This document shows, piece by piece, positions 1-6,654 of a DNA stretch of 11,028 nucleotides. Below the pieces are notes generated by a model. It did no database searches and was not told where the DNA came from. It saw only the letters and a program-made list of their open reading frames with translations. Position numbers and translations under genes: made by a program. Position 1 is the stretch's first letter; each line of letters begins with the position of its first letter. The DNA comes from Thermoplasmata archaeon (GTDB lineage Archaea; Thermoplasmatota; Thermoplasmata; Thermoplasmatales; Thermoplasmataceae). The stretch is taken from assembly GCA_021797055.1 (NCBI GenBank), contig JAKAAI010000061.1, positions 1 to 11,028 of the forward strand, written 5' to 3'.

Positions 1-113
1 AGACGAAGGGCAGCTAATCTTAAAGTCGACCTCACGGGTCAGCAAACACTACAGCTGCCTCTCCGACTCTCACGCTTGCACCGTCATGCAGGCGTGGACA
101 GAAAAACTTTTTT
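1..113 (+). ncRNA. Possible 3' end of a structured RNA (partial)
   Basis: Seen: the first 100 bases are about 56% G+C, while the next 300 are strongly AT-rich. GGCAGCT (9-15) is perfectly complementary to AGCTGCC (53-59). AGTCG (24-28) is complementary to CGACT (64-68) and crosses the first pair, so the two together would make a pseudoknot. GACC/GGTC (28-31/37-40) could form a small hairpin instead. CACGCTTGCA (71-80) pairs with TGCAGGCGTG (87-96) over 10 bp with one G-U and a 6-nt loop, and six Ts follow at 108-113, as in an archaeal terminator. Inference: the 3' part of a non-coding RNA. I could not match it to RNase P, SRP, 5S or 23S RNA. Two plus frames are also open across it (stops at 116-118 and 124-126), so the 3' end of a truncated protein gene or of a mobile element remains possible. 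Confidence 0.35.
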
Positions 114-416
114 CATGACATCTTAAATATAAGGATATAAGGTAACATATAAGACCTTTTTCAATTAAGTGACATCTGAAGTTTGAGACAAATCTGATAT
201 TTTTTGCACTTAATTATTAATTTAATTTGTTATGTCGATAAAAACGGGATATAGTGCAGCTGAATCCTTAGATTTTTCACGATTGTTTGTCCCTAACAAC
301 CAATTCATGCGCTATTATTCCGTTAATGCTGATATTAACTTTATTTATCGCCATTATTAAATGCTTAATGAAGACATCAAACCAGATAAAATGATTATTT
401 GATCAGGCAAATCATA
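114..416. other. AT-rich intergenic region
   Basis: No recognisable gene. It contains the repeat ATATAAGG in perfect tandem (127-134, 135-142) with a third partial copy ATATAAG (147-153), T-runs near 155-158 and 199-204, and a 42-codon ORF (232-360). That ORF has no recognisable family and its arginines are CGA/CGC, unlike the AGG/AGA of the real genes here, so I do not call it. A weak bulged hairpin (391-415: ATGAT, TTG / CAA, ATCAT) lies just past the stop of the minus-strand transporter gene and could help end its transcript. Confidence 0.5.
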
Positions 417-1586
417 TTAAACATTGAAGATTTCTAAACGTGGAAATTTTCTTGTTATAAGTAATACCAAGGCCGGGGCTATCCCGATCAATGCCAGTGT
501 TATCCATGAAATCCTGAACGAATATAAGACCGAAAGAATGGCGAACAGCGATGGCGCACCGAGTGCAATTATCTTCTGGGTGAAATTGTTGATACCCAAG
601 TATAGCGGCGTCTTATCGGAGTTGTGTGTCATTCTTATAACAGACAAATATAATATTGAAAGTATACCATTACTAAGGAATCCCATGGTAATCGAAAGAA
701 GAAAGAGATCCAGGTCGCCTTCAATAAAGGATACAACAATATATGAAAGTGCAAGTAATAAAACAGGAGCGACGAAATTTATCTTCCGTTTGAAAAATAA
801 GTGACTCAACCTGCCAAACAATAAAGCTCCAAATATGCCCGCTATCCAGTACGCGGAAAGTGCGGTACTTGCAATGTAAAGATCAACCTTAAGGTCCACC
901 ACGGAATAATATACAAAAAGCTGCCCGACAACAGCTTCGGTTATCGATGCGAGTACAAGTGAAACCGATATAAAGATCAATACAGAAGCATTGGATCTTT
1001 CCGATGATGGAACAACCCCCTCATTATTTACTGGAATTTCTTTTACACTTTTCTGTGGAATAAGTAGCAGTGCAGCTACCATAGAGACAAACCCCAACAT
1101 TTCCAGGGAGACCCTCCAGCCAATATATGCATCTGCGAAAGCCAAGGCGCCAAAACCAATAGCTGCACCAACGTTGAAAAATGAATTGTATAACCCGACG
1201 CCATTTCCGCTTTTATCCCTCGTCATGAACTCAGAAAGCCTCGAAAGCGCAGGTGAAGAAAAAAGGGATGAACCCATGCCGCAGGCAATCCTGAATCCGA
1301 AAATTTCATAAAAATTGTGAGAGTATGCAGTCAAGAAAGTAAAAAATCCAAGCAAGAACATACCGGTGAACGAAATTAATCCACTTCCGAATTTTCTTGA
1401 AAGGACTCCACTGATCAATTGGGAAGGTACGAGGCCAATGTAAAATCCGGTTGTAATCAAACCTACCTCTATCACCGAAAGGTGCAACGCAGTTGCAACG
1501 TATACAAGTGAAGGAGCGATGACAAACCAGTCAATCCCGTAAATTGTCCTGTTTAAATAAATTGACCCTCTGCGAAAATATAACAC
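417..1586 (-). CDS. MFS transporter, substrate unknown
   Basis: Predicted 389-residue integral membrane protein of the major facilitator superfamily, which moves small solutes across the cytoplasmic membrane by proton symport or antiport. Seen: about 12 hydrophobic segments in two halves, separated by a polar loop around residues 180-205 that contains a KEIPVNNEG stretch. A motif-A-like loop between helices 2 and 3 (G60-VLSRKFGSG) is followed by a glycine/serine-rich fourth helix (RIACGMGSSLFSS), typical of the N-terminal MFS domain. The length is normal for the family. The start is a GTG at 1584-1586; an ATG two bases upstream is in another frame and soon stops, so the exact start is uncertain. 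The gene stands alone and diverges from the gene at 1739 across about 150 bp. The sequence does not tell substrate or direction; sugar, drug or carboxylate transport are all possible. Confidence 0.85.
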   Translation of the reverse strand: MLYFRRGSIYLNRTIYGIDWFVIAPSLVYVATALHLSVIEVGLITTGFYIGLVPSQLISGVLSRKFGSGLISFTGMFLLGFFTFLTAYSHNFYEIFGFRIACGMGSSLFSSPALSRLSEFMTRDKSGNGVGLYNSFFNVGAAIGFGALAFADAYIGWRVSLEMLGFVSMVAALLLIPQKSVKEIPVNNEGVVPSSERSNASVLIFISVSLVLASITEAVVGQLFVYYSVVDLKVDLYIASTALSAYWIAGIFGALLFGRLSHLFFKRKINFVAPVLLLALSYIVVSFIEGDLDLFLLSITMGFLSNGILSILYLSVIRMTHNSDKTPLYLGINNFTQKIIALGAPSLFAILSVLYSFRISWITLALIGIAPALVLLITRKFPRLEIFNV

Positions 1587-1738
1587 ATTATACCTGTCGA
1601 GAAATAATCAGACAAAAGTTGAACTTTTTGCTTTTAATAGTTGCAATCTTTTCCTGAATCATAGCAGGAGGAAATAGGAAATGCTTAAATCCCGTACAAA
1701 TTATAGGTAAAAAGAATTTGCGATGTTATACGGCGTGA
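1587..1738. promoter_or_regulatory. Divergent promoter region with TATA/BRE at 1677-1690
   Basis: For the plus-strand gene, GGAAATG (1677-1683) followed by CTTAAAT (1684-1690) resembles an archaeal BRE plus TATA box and would place the transcript start near 1712. For the minus-strand transporter no good TATA box is seen 25-30 nt before the GTG. TTTAAATAA near 1551-1560 lies inside the assigned reading frame, which leaves that gene's true start in some doubt. Confidence 0.4.
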
Positions 1739-2308
1739 TTGATTCAAGGCAGAAATGGCATGGACTTAGGTTTGGTCTTATCCCACAGGAAATTTTGGGA
1801 TTTCAAGCCCAAAGTCATTCATATGTATGGAGATATAAAATTGACTGAAGTAGTAGACCCACAATCAAGAATGGCCGATCTTATCGGTCTCCTTTATGTA
1901 CTGAACAATATTTTTGAGGGAAAGGCCGATTTGTATCAGCTGGAAAAGGAGATGGAGGTCGATCTGGACGAACTCATGCCGATTGTTTTCACGGCAGCAA
2001 GAATAGGTTTTGTTAACCTTGAGTCTGGTGACCTTTCGTCCACAGTATTAGGGAAGGAATTAATATCTTCAAGCATCAAAAGAAGAAAGGAAATTATCAA
2101 GGAGTCGCTTAAAAATGTGGAGCCTTTCAAGACTGCCATAGAACTCAGGGAATTTGATATTGATCAGCTTCTGGAGGAGTTGGAGTCACGAGGGGTGCAG
2201 ACATTCAATTCTCCCACCGGACACCATGATATAGAAGTTATGCTCATTGAATGGGGGATATATTCTGGCCTGATAAGGAAGGATGAAGGGAAGTTTATCG
2301 TCGCCTAG
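1739..2308 (+). CDS. AAA-associated (ABC ATPase C-terminal) domain protein, stand-alone
   Basis: Soluble protein of up to 189 residues. From about residue 45 (ADLIGLL, then a KADLYQLEKEMEVDLDELMP segment, then AARIGFV) to the C-terminus (EVMLIEWGIYSGLI) it follows the pattern I recall for the AAA-associated C-terminal domain fused to nitrate/taurine-type ABC ATPases, a small helical domain with winged-helix character. Known: in those ATPases it is a C-terminal extension of uncertain, probably regulatory, role. Here there are no Walker A, Walker B or signature motifs, so the domain stands alone and may act as a regulator or adaptor. Start choice is open: TTG at 1739 directly follows an in-frame stop, ATG 1760 and ATG 1823 are internal options, and the conserved part needs only the last. 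The TATA box at 1684-1690 favours an upstream start. No ABC transporter gene lies nearby. Confidence 0.6.
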   Translation: MIQGRNGMDLGLVLSHRKFWDFKPKVIHMYGDIKLTEVVDPQSRMADLIGLLYVLNNIFEGKADLYQLEKEMEVDLDELMPIVFTAARIGFVNLESGDLSSTVLGKELISSSIKRRKEIIKESLKNVEPFKTAIELREFDIDQLLEELESRGVQTFNSPTGHHDIEVMLIEWGIYSGLIRKDEGKFIVA

Positions 2309-2400
2309 TCCCTATTTTTGGGATTTGCAGGCTCTTTGAGATTTAGCCCTGCATCGGTTCCCACTAACAAGGGCTTCAGATCAAATAACGATTTAGAACC
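2309..2400 (+). other. Foldable 3' region with alternative hairpins
   Basis: Directly after the stop lies TCCC-TATTTTT-GGGA (2309-2323). Next, TGCAGGCT (2326-2333) pairs with AGCCCTGCA (2345-2353) with one bulged base. The same AGCCCT (2345-2350) can pair instead with AGGGCT (2370-2375), and GGTTC (2356-2360) with GAACC (2396-2400). This could be a terminator/3'-UTR structure or a small RNA. The complementarities are visible; function is inference. The remainder to 2547 is AT-rich and holds only the promoter of the next gene. Confidence 0.3.
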
Positions 2401-2518
2401 TGTCATTTATTTAACGACTTTCATACAGAGTAAGTAATATCCTTACATATGGAATGCATCCGGTTTCGCTATTGTGTGATGTGGAATAAAACTTTGATAA
2501 TGTATAATTTCACAAATT

Positions 2519-2527
2519 ACTTATATC
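2519..2527 (+). promoter_or_regulatory. TATA box of the surface-protein operon
   Basis: ACTTATATC, with its TATA core centred about 24.5 nt before the ATG at 2548 and no Shine-Dalgarno sequence ahead of that ATG. This geometry predicts a leaderless mRNA starting at or next to the start codon. Confidence 0.6.
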
Positions 2528-2547
2528 ATGGATCATTTGCATTTTAA

Positions 2548-3321
2548 ATGGCTGAAAAACTTCAATTTAACAGGAAGATCATGGTATTTGCCGTATCAGC
2601 CATTATCATTCTAGGTTTCTCGGTCTGGATCCATTCGTATGGCTCACAGAATTCCAAATCTGATAATTCGCTCAGCAATGCTTCCAACCAAAACATTACG
2701 ACTTACTTACTGGATGGCTATTGCCTTACCTTCAATGGCGGCAACAACGTCTCACTTTTAAGCGGGCAGTTTTCTCTTGGATTTCATTTTTCAGTTTTTA
2801 CCTTAAACAGTAATAAATTTTTACAGGAGATCCCGGTATCTTATCATGTCATCAGGATCGATGGCAATGTCCAGAATACTGTGGGGGTTATAGATAACTA
2901 CAGCGGTGGCAGCGTGACTTATATTTTCACCCCTTTTAATGGGTTGGGGATAGATTATGTTATACCGCCAGTTACGGGGATGTATATATTATTCAATATC
3001 TCATTCGGCCAGGCGAGTTTCATCAGATCTGGAACTTTTGTTTACTCCCATAATTGCAGCAATTTACCGGATTTTGGACATTACCTTGTTTCTAATAGTT
3101 ATTCGGTGTATGGTATCCAATTCTTTGACTCATACCAGAACAACGGAGCACTCTCATGGCAGCAGATCCAGGCCCAGAATCTTATAGTTTATGAAATGAT
3201 TACTGTAGCACCTGGTGGGGATTACATGGATCTCTTGACCGGGCCATATAATTCCAACACGCAGGCCACATGGTCTTATACGGGAATGTGCATTTCAAGT
3301 GGAGGTGTTCCACAGACATGA
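2548..3321 (+). CDS. Membrane-anchored extracytoplasmic protein, unknown function
   Basis: Not recognised as a known family. The 257-residue protein starts with a short basic stretch, then one hydrophobic segment (about residues 11-28, MVFAVSAIIILGFSVWI) that should serve as signal anchor or signal peptide. The rest is polar and rich in Asn, Ser, Tyr and Gly with alternating hydrophobic residues, suggesting a beta-rich exported domain. Six N-glycosylation sequons (N44, N49, N67, N117, N150, N169) and three cysteines (C59, C170, C248) are visible; sequon density fits an archaeal glycoprotein exposed outside the cell. It is transcribed from its own leaderless promoter, and the next gene, with a clear ribosome site beginning at this stop codon, is probably co-transcribed. 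A role in cell surface, adhesion or substrate binding is only a guess. Confidence 0.7.
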   Translation: MAEKLQFNRKIMVFAVSAIIILGFSVWIHSYGSQNSKSDNSLSNASNQNITTYLLDGYCLTFNGGNNVSLLSGQFSLGFHFSVFTLNSNKFLQEIPVSYHVIRIDGNVQNTVGVIDNYSGGSVTYIFTPFNGLGIDYVIPPVTGMYILFNISFGQASFIRSGTFVYSHNCSNLPDFGHYLVSNSYSVYGIQFFDSYQNNGALSWQQIQAQNLIVYEMITVAPGGDYMDLLTGPYNSNTQATWSYTGMCISSGGVPQT

Positions 3322-3328
3322 AGGAGAG
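3321..3328 (+). promoter_or_regulatory. Ribosome binding site deciding the start at 3335
   Basis: AAGGAGAG follows the upstream stop codon and places GGAG about 8 nt before ATG 3335. Because internal operon genes need a Shine-Dalgarno sequence while leaderless first genes do not, this supports 3335 over the in-frame upstream candidate at 3299, which would overlap the previous gene. Confidence 0.6.
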
Positions 3329-3334
3329 ACATAT

Positions 3335-4090
3335 ATGAACAGGAATACCAAGGCAATTATTGCAGTGGCAATCTCTCTAATTATTATTGCGGCCGGAGTG
3401 TTGATTATAAGAGAAACCCAGATCCATGGCCAAGGTTCTCCTTCTCCTCCATTTTCACCTATTAACTTTAATGCAGGAATCCTGAAATCCGGAAATGCGT
3501 CAGTCAATATCACCGGATCAGCGACGGCAATCCTTTACAGTTCAAACAGTGGGCAGGGCATGTTTCTGCATTTTTACCCAGCACCTGGCCGGTTTGTGAC
3601 TGTTTGTGACAGAGCATTCTATAACACATCCTCTGTGAATGCGTATGAATGCGTTAATTTTACTTCTTTCGTAGTTAATGTTCAATACATCATGAATCCG
3701 GGCAGCTTCACTGAAATAATATCTATAAGCAACAGATTGTCACAGAAGCAGAATGTGGGCATGGGATTCAATGCGGAATTCAACAATATTGTAAATGTAA
3801 CTTTATCTCAGGGGAACCCTAATAATCCGGTAAATACTACAATTACTCCGGAGCCACATAACTTTACCGAGACCTACAATTTGCATAACTCCTGTTTATT
3901 TGCAGCAGCTTGGGGCAGCGGAATTAATATTACATTGAACTGGTACTCAATGGAAGGGATCCTGGCAGGTGGAGAACTGACATTTAATGGTTTTCATGCA
4001 TCCTGCACATCGCTTGGGCTCGCATTTTCAGGAATAAGTATTCCTCCAGACTCTAACCTGACTTTGGGTGAAATGACCGCAAGTTACTGA
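3335..4090 (+). CDS. Second membrane-anchored, sequon-rich surface protein
   Basis: Not recognised as a known family. Starting at ATG 3335 it has 251 residues: MNRNTK, then one hydrophobic helix (about 7-25, AIIAVAISLIIIAAGVLII), then a Pro/Ser-rich spacer (GSPSPPFSP) and a polar, probably beta-rich exported domain. Nine N-glycosylation sequons (N54, N58, N97, N108, N154, N167, N176, N198, N241) and four cysteines (C91, C106, C187, C224) suggest a disulfide-stabilised glycoprotein. It lies 13 bp after the previous gene on the same strand. The two share architecture (N-terminal anchor, similar size, sequons, cysteines) but I see no convincing residue-level alignment, so they may be distant paralogs or partners of one surface complex. 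Function unknown. Confidence 0.7.
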   Translation: MNRNTKAIIAVAISLIIIAAGVLIIRETQIHGQGSPSPPFSPINFNAGILKSGNASVNITGSATAILYSSNSGQGMFLHFYPAPGRFVTVCDRAFYNTSSVNAYECVNFTSFVVNVQYIMNPGSFTEIISISNRLSQKQNVGMGFNAEFNNIVNVTLSQGNPNNPVNTTITPEPHNFTETYNLHNSCLFAAAWGSGINITLNWYSMEGILAGGELTFNGFHASCTSLGLAFSGISIPPDSNLTLGEMTASY

Positions 4091-4153
4091 ATATCATAAT
4101 TCCAGGTATTTTTGCTAATCGCAGCATATATAATTATAAATGGTCAAAAATTT

Positions 4154-4219
4154 ATGACTGGAACTGGATATCAATTTCTGTTTACTATAACACTTAGTTT
4201 TCAATTTTCATATTTTTAG
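4154..4219 (+). CDS. Possible 21-residue leaderless small protein
   Basis: The ORF starts MTGTGYQF and is rich in Phe, Thr and Ser, ending at TAG 4217-4219. The TATA element TATATAA (4127-4133) is centred 24 nt before its ATG, the same geometry as the two confident leaderless genes at 2548 and 4381. It could encode a small hydrophobic peptide, or the promoter may drive a short RNA whose ATG is coincidental. No family is recognised. Confidence 0.25.
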   Translation: MTGTGYQFLFTITLSFQFSYF

Positions 4220-4352
4220 GTGATTGTATCAAAGAACCTTCCATTGCTTTCAATAAAATAGGGAATCCATGCAAGGGAGTACGGATAATTACTCCTCACA
4301 ATTCTATGAATCTTGACAGGTGGCTTTATAAAATACATGGGGATCGGCAGTG

Positions 4353-4360
4353 TTTTAAAA
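4353..4360 (+). promoter_or_regulatory. TATA box of the MFS gene at 4381
   Basis: TTTTAAAA is centred about 24.5 nt before ATG 4381, with no Shine-Dalgarno sequence between, so a leaderless transcript is expected. A second TATA-like element (CTTTATAAAAT, 4323-4333) could give an alternative start with a leader of about 25 nt. Confidence 0.6.
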
Positions 4361-4380
4361 GATAAGAAAATTCTGTCCCA

Positions 4381-5535
4381 ATGGCAAGGCGCTTTCATGT
4401 TAACGTATATCTTCTTTCATTTTCAGCCTTCTTTGCAGACATGGGTTACCAGATAGTTGTAGGTGGTCTTTCCGTCTTTCTTGTTCTTGTTCTGCATGCG
4501 CCAATATGGGTATTCGCATTGATTGAGGCATTCAGTTATGGCATCGGTTCAGTCTTCTCTTACATAGGAGGGAGGCTGGCCGACAGGTTTGATCCAAAAA
4601 AACTTTCCATAATCGGAAATTCACTGATTCCGATTCTTTCATTCACCGGAATATTAAGGAATTACGCGGCTGCCGGTTCTTTATACGTATCAGGATGGTG
4701 GTCAAGGAATTTCCGTTCTCCGCCCAGAAGGATACTCATGATAGAATCAACAAGCAGAGAGGAAAGGACAAATGCATTCGGCCTGCTGCATGGCCTGGAC
4801 GTTGGGGGTGGAGTTATAGCCTCTGTTTTTCTCATTACAATGTATTCCGTCGGTATTCCATTTTCCTTGATCTTTATTGTCTCCATTATACCGCTGGTAG
4901 TTTCGACCCTTCTGATTTCTCTTACAAGGAAAACAAAAAGAGAGACAGTGGATGAGAGCAGACCGGTTGAAAAGTCTGCCGGACAAACCTATTTCAGTAT
5001 ACTCTTCGCAACTGCGCTTTTCGGTTTCAGCTATTACAGCGTTGGTTTCCCAATACTAACGGCAGCACAGGATTCATCCTCTATCCTTTACGGCCTCCTG
5101 GTATATCCAATCTTCATGGGAACATCTGCAGCTGGAGGCTTTATTTACAGCAGAATCCGGGCGAAAAGAGAAATCCCGATTCTTGGGCTGTTTGGTTATA
5201 TCCTCTCCGGATTCGCAGCCCTTGGTATATTCCTGATCCTGTTTCTGCATGCCCCTTTTGAATACTTCTATCTATCAGCGCTGATCCTCGGCCTGGGTAC
5301 ATCAGCGATAGAGACGTTTGAGCCATCAATTGTTTCCAGGATAGTTCGTGGATCAAAGGCAGGATCCGCAATGGGCAAGCTTTCATTCTTCAGGAGCATT
5401 GGTATGTTTTCCGGCAATATTATAGTGGGTCTTCTTTACCTGATATCTCCAGAATATTCATATCTGTACGCTGCGAGCGTTGCAGTGATTGGTGGGCTTT
5501 CAGTATTAATCGCCGGAAGGAATTTCCGTGGATAA
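4381..5535 (+). CDS. MFS transporter, substrate unknown
   Basis: Predicted 384-residue major facilitator superfamily permease. Seen: about 12 hydrophobic segments, and a good copy of MFS motif A in the loop after helix 2 (GGRLADRFDPKK, residues 63-74), which controls conformational switching in this superfamily. A conserved acidic residue in helix 1 (D20) and a charged central loop (about residues 178-200, with TRKTKRETVDESR) separating the two six-helix halves also fit. Start at ATG 4381 is supported by the TATA box 24.5 nt upstream. It resembles drug- or metabolite-exporter types more than sugar symporters, but this is only an impression. It is not obviously a duplicate of the transporter at 417-1586. 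The gene converges on mqnE with only 3 bp between the two stop codons. Confidence 0.87.
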   Translation: MARRFHVNVYLLSFSAFFADMGYQIVVGGLSVFLVLVLHAPIWVFALIEAFSYGIGSVFSYIGGRLADRFDPKKLSIIGNSLIPILSFTGILRNYAAAGSLYVSGWWSRNFRSPPRRILMIESTSREERTNAFGLLHGLDVGGGVIASVFLITMYSVGIPFSLIFIVSIIPLVVSTLLISLTRKTKRETVDESRPVEKSAGQTYFSILFATALFGFSYYSVGFPILTAAQDSSSILYGLLVYPIFMGTSAAGGFIYSRIRAKREIPILGLFGYILSGFAALGIFLILFLHAPFEYFYLSALILGLGTSAIETFEPSIVSRIVRGSKAGSAMGKLSFFRSIGMFSGNIIVGLLYLISPEYSYLYAASVAVIGGLSVLIAGRNFRG

Positions 5536-5538
5536 AAA

Positions 5539-6654
5539 TTAGGTGTACCGTATTATATTGTAGAAAGTATCCCTCTGTGCAGGGATTTTCCCGGCTCCCA
5601 GTATCATGGAATCAAGTTCCTCAGAAAACGTTTTCTCCTTCCTGTCTGTTGCCCCAAAGATCTTCTCGCTGAATGCAGTTCCCACAAGGTCGTTGCCTCC
5701 GGATCTCAGCGCGACCTGAGAAACCAGTTTTCCGAGTGCGACCCAATAGACACTGATGTTTTTTATTGCCGTTCCAGCAATGATCCTCGCCAGTGAAATC
5801 ACATCGAGATCTTTCTCTCCAGAAGCTTCATGACTGACTTTTCCTGATCTTAAAAGTGGTGTATTTTCAGGGCTGAATTTCAGGGGTATAATTGATATAA
5901 TCCCTGGCTGTTCAATCTCGCAATCCCGCAGTTTGATGAAATGATCTATTATGTGATCATAATTTTCGACGTGGCCATATGTTATTGTGGAGTTGCCCCG
6001 GAAACCAAGTGCGTGTATTTCCTTCGCGTCCTCAAGCCATTTTTCACCAGATATCTTCTCCTTCGTGGTGATTATCTTCCTGACTTCAGGATCGAATATC
6101 TCGGCTCCTCCTCCTGTATGTGCATCGGCACCAGCATCCATCAACCTGGTAACTACTTCCTTTATGGAATTGCCAGTGGTTCTTGCGATAAAATCAATTT
6201 CCGGTATTGTAAGGGTTTTAAGCGTTGCAGTAGGGATCTCCTCCTTGATTGCCCTGAAAATTCTCTCGTAGTATTCAAGTTCAAGGTAAGGATTGAAACC
6301 GCCAACAACATGAACCTCTGTGCACTGGAGTTCCTTTGCCTTCCTTGCCTCTGCACGGACCTGTTCCTCTGTGAGCTCATAGCCCTTATCTGTTCTTCCC
6401 TTTAATTTCGCAGGTACGTAGAAAGCACATATTGGGCAGGACGCGGAGCAATAATTTGAATAATTGATGTTATATGAAACGGCATATCCTACAGTATCAC
6501 CCGCCTGGTATGAGGCAAGTGAATCCGCCAGTCTTGTCCTGGAGTGAAAGCCCATTGTCTCCATGATTTCTTTAGCTTCATTTTTGTTAATTAAACCGCC
6601 ATCTGTAATATATTCATACCAGTAACTTTCGCTGGATGTTAGCTGTGTCTTCAC
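5539..6654 (-). CDS. mqnE: Aminofutalosine synthase MqnE (radical SAM)
   Basis: MqnE joins the radical derived from S-adenosylmethionine to 3-[(1-carboxyvinyl)oxy]benzoate to give 6-amino-6-deoxyfutalosine, an early step of the futalosine route to menaquinone, in the cytosol. Seen: 371 residues, normal for the family; the [4Fe-4S]-binding motif CSASCPIC (C69, C73, C76) followed by AFY; VHVVGGFNP (114-122); the family-typical GGGAEIF (181-187); KISGEKWL; YGHVE (226-230); and an IPLKFSPENT segment. These separate it from CofG/CofH and from MqnC. The GTG start is the only start codon after the upstream in-frame stop. It diverges from mqnC, so the two radical-SAM steps of the pathway share one 86-bp control region. 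mqnA, mqnB and mqnD are not in the window. Confidence 0.9.
   Translation of the reverse strand: MKTQLTSSESYWYEYITDGGLINKNEAKEIMETMGFHSRTRLADSLASYQAGDTVGYAVSYNINYSNYCSASCPICAFYVPAKLKGRTDKGYELTEEQVRAEARKAKELQCTEVHVVGGFNPYLELEYYERIFRAIKEEIPTATLKTLTIPEIDFIARTTGNSIKEVVTRLMDAGADAHTGGGAEIFDPEVRKIITTKEKISGEKWLEDAKEIHALGFRGNSTITYGHVENYDHIIDHFIKLRDCEIEQPGIISIIPLKFSPENTPLLRSGKVSHEASGEKDLDVISLARIIAGTAIKNISVYWVALGKLVSQVALRSGGNDLVGTAFSEKIFGATDRKEKTFSEELDSMILGAGKIPAQRDTFYNIIRYT

Larger units (their letters stand above)
4091..4380. other. Intergenic region with two promoters, a mini-ORF and a dyad
   Basis: Holds a consensus promoter (TATATAA 4127-4133) in front of a 21-codon ORF (4154-4219), an inverted repeat GGAGTA-N8-TACTCC (4276-4295), a TATA-like CTTTATAAAAT (4323-4333), and the TATA box of the following transporter (4353-4360). 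The minus-strand open frame at 4216-4398 has no promoter or family resemblance and crosses the transporter start, so I leave it out. Confidence 0.5.

Noticed and set aside
1..126. TnpB-type transposase end or universal structural RNA (RNase P, SRP, 5S, 23S)
   Set aside because: Neither open frame shows the zinc-finger or NAA-type ending, and the consensus cores of those RNAs are not visible, so no specific identity is assigned.
232..360. 42-codon plus-strand ORF in the left intergenic region
   Set aside because: No recognisable family, arginines coded by CGA/CGC unlike the neighbouring genes, and no TATA box at the spacing seen for the confident leaderless genes.
991..1311. 106-codon plus-strand ORF inside the first MFS gene
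   Set aside because: Antisense shadow of a clear membrane-protein frame; no promoter or family resemblance.
1723..1848. 41-codon ORF starting with ATG and overlapping the orphan-domain gene in another frame
   Set aside because: It ends before the conserved domain and resembles nothing; kept only as a hint of N-terminal frame uncertainty.
3299..3334. N-terminal extension of the second surface protein from 3299
   Set aside because: Would overlap the previous gene and put a charged stretch before the signal anchor; the Shine-Dalgarno sequence points to 3335.
4216..4398. 60-codon minus-strand ORF upstream of the second MFS gene
   Set aside because: Crosses the transporter's promoter and start codon, no family resemblance, no TATA box.
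5941..6405. 154-codon plus-strand ORF antisense to mqnE
   Set aside because: The opposite strand carries an unmistakable radical-SAM protein with all motifs; this frame is cysteine-rich noise.
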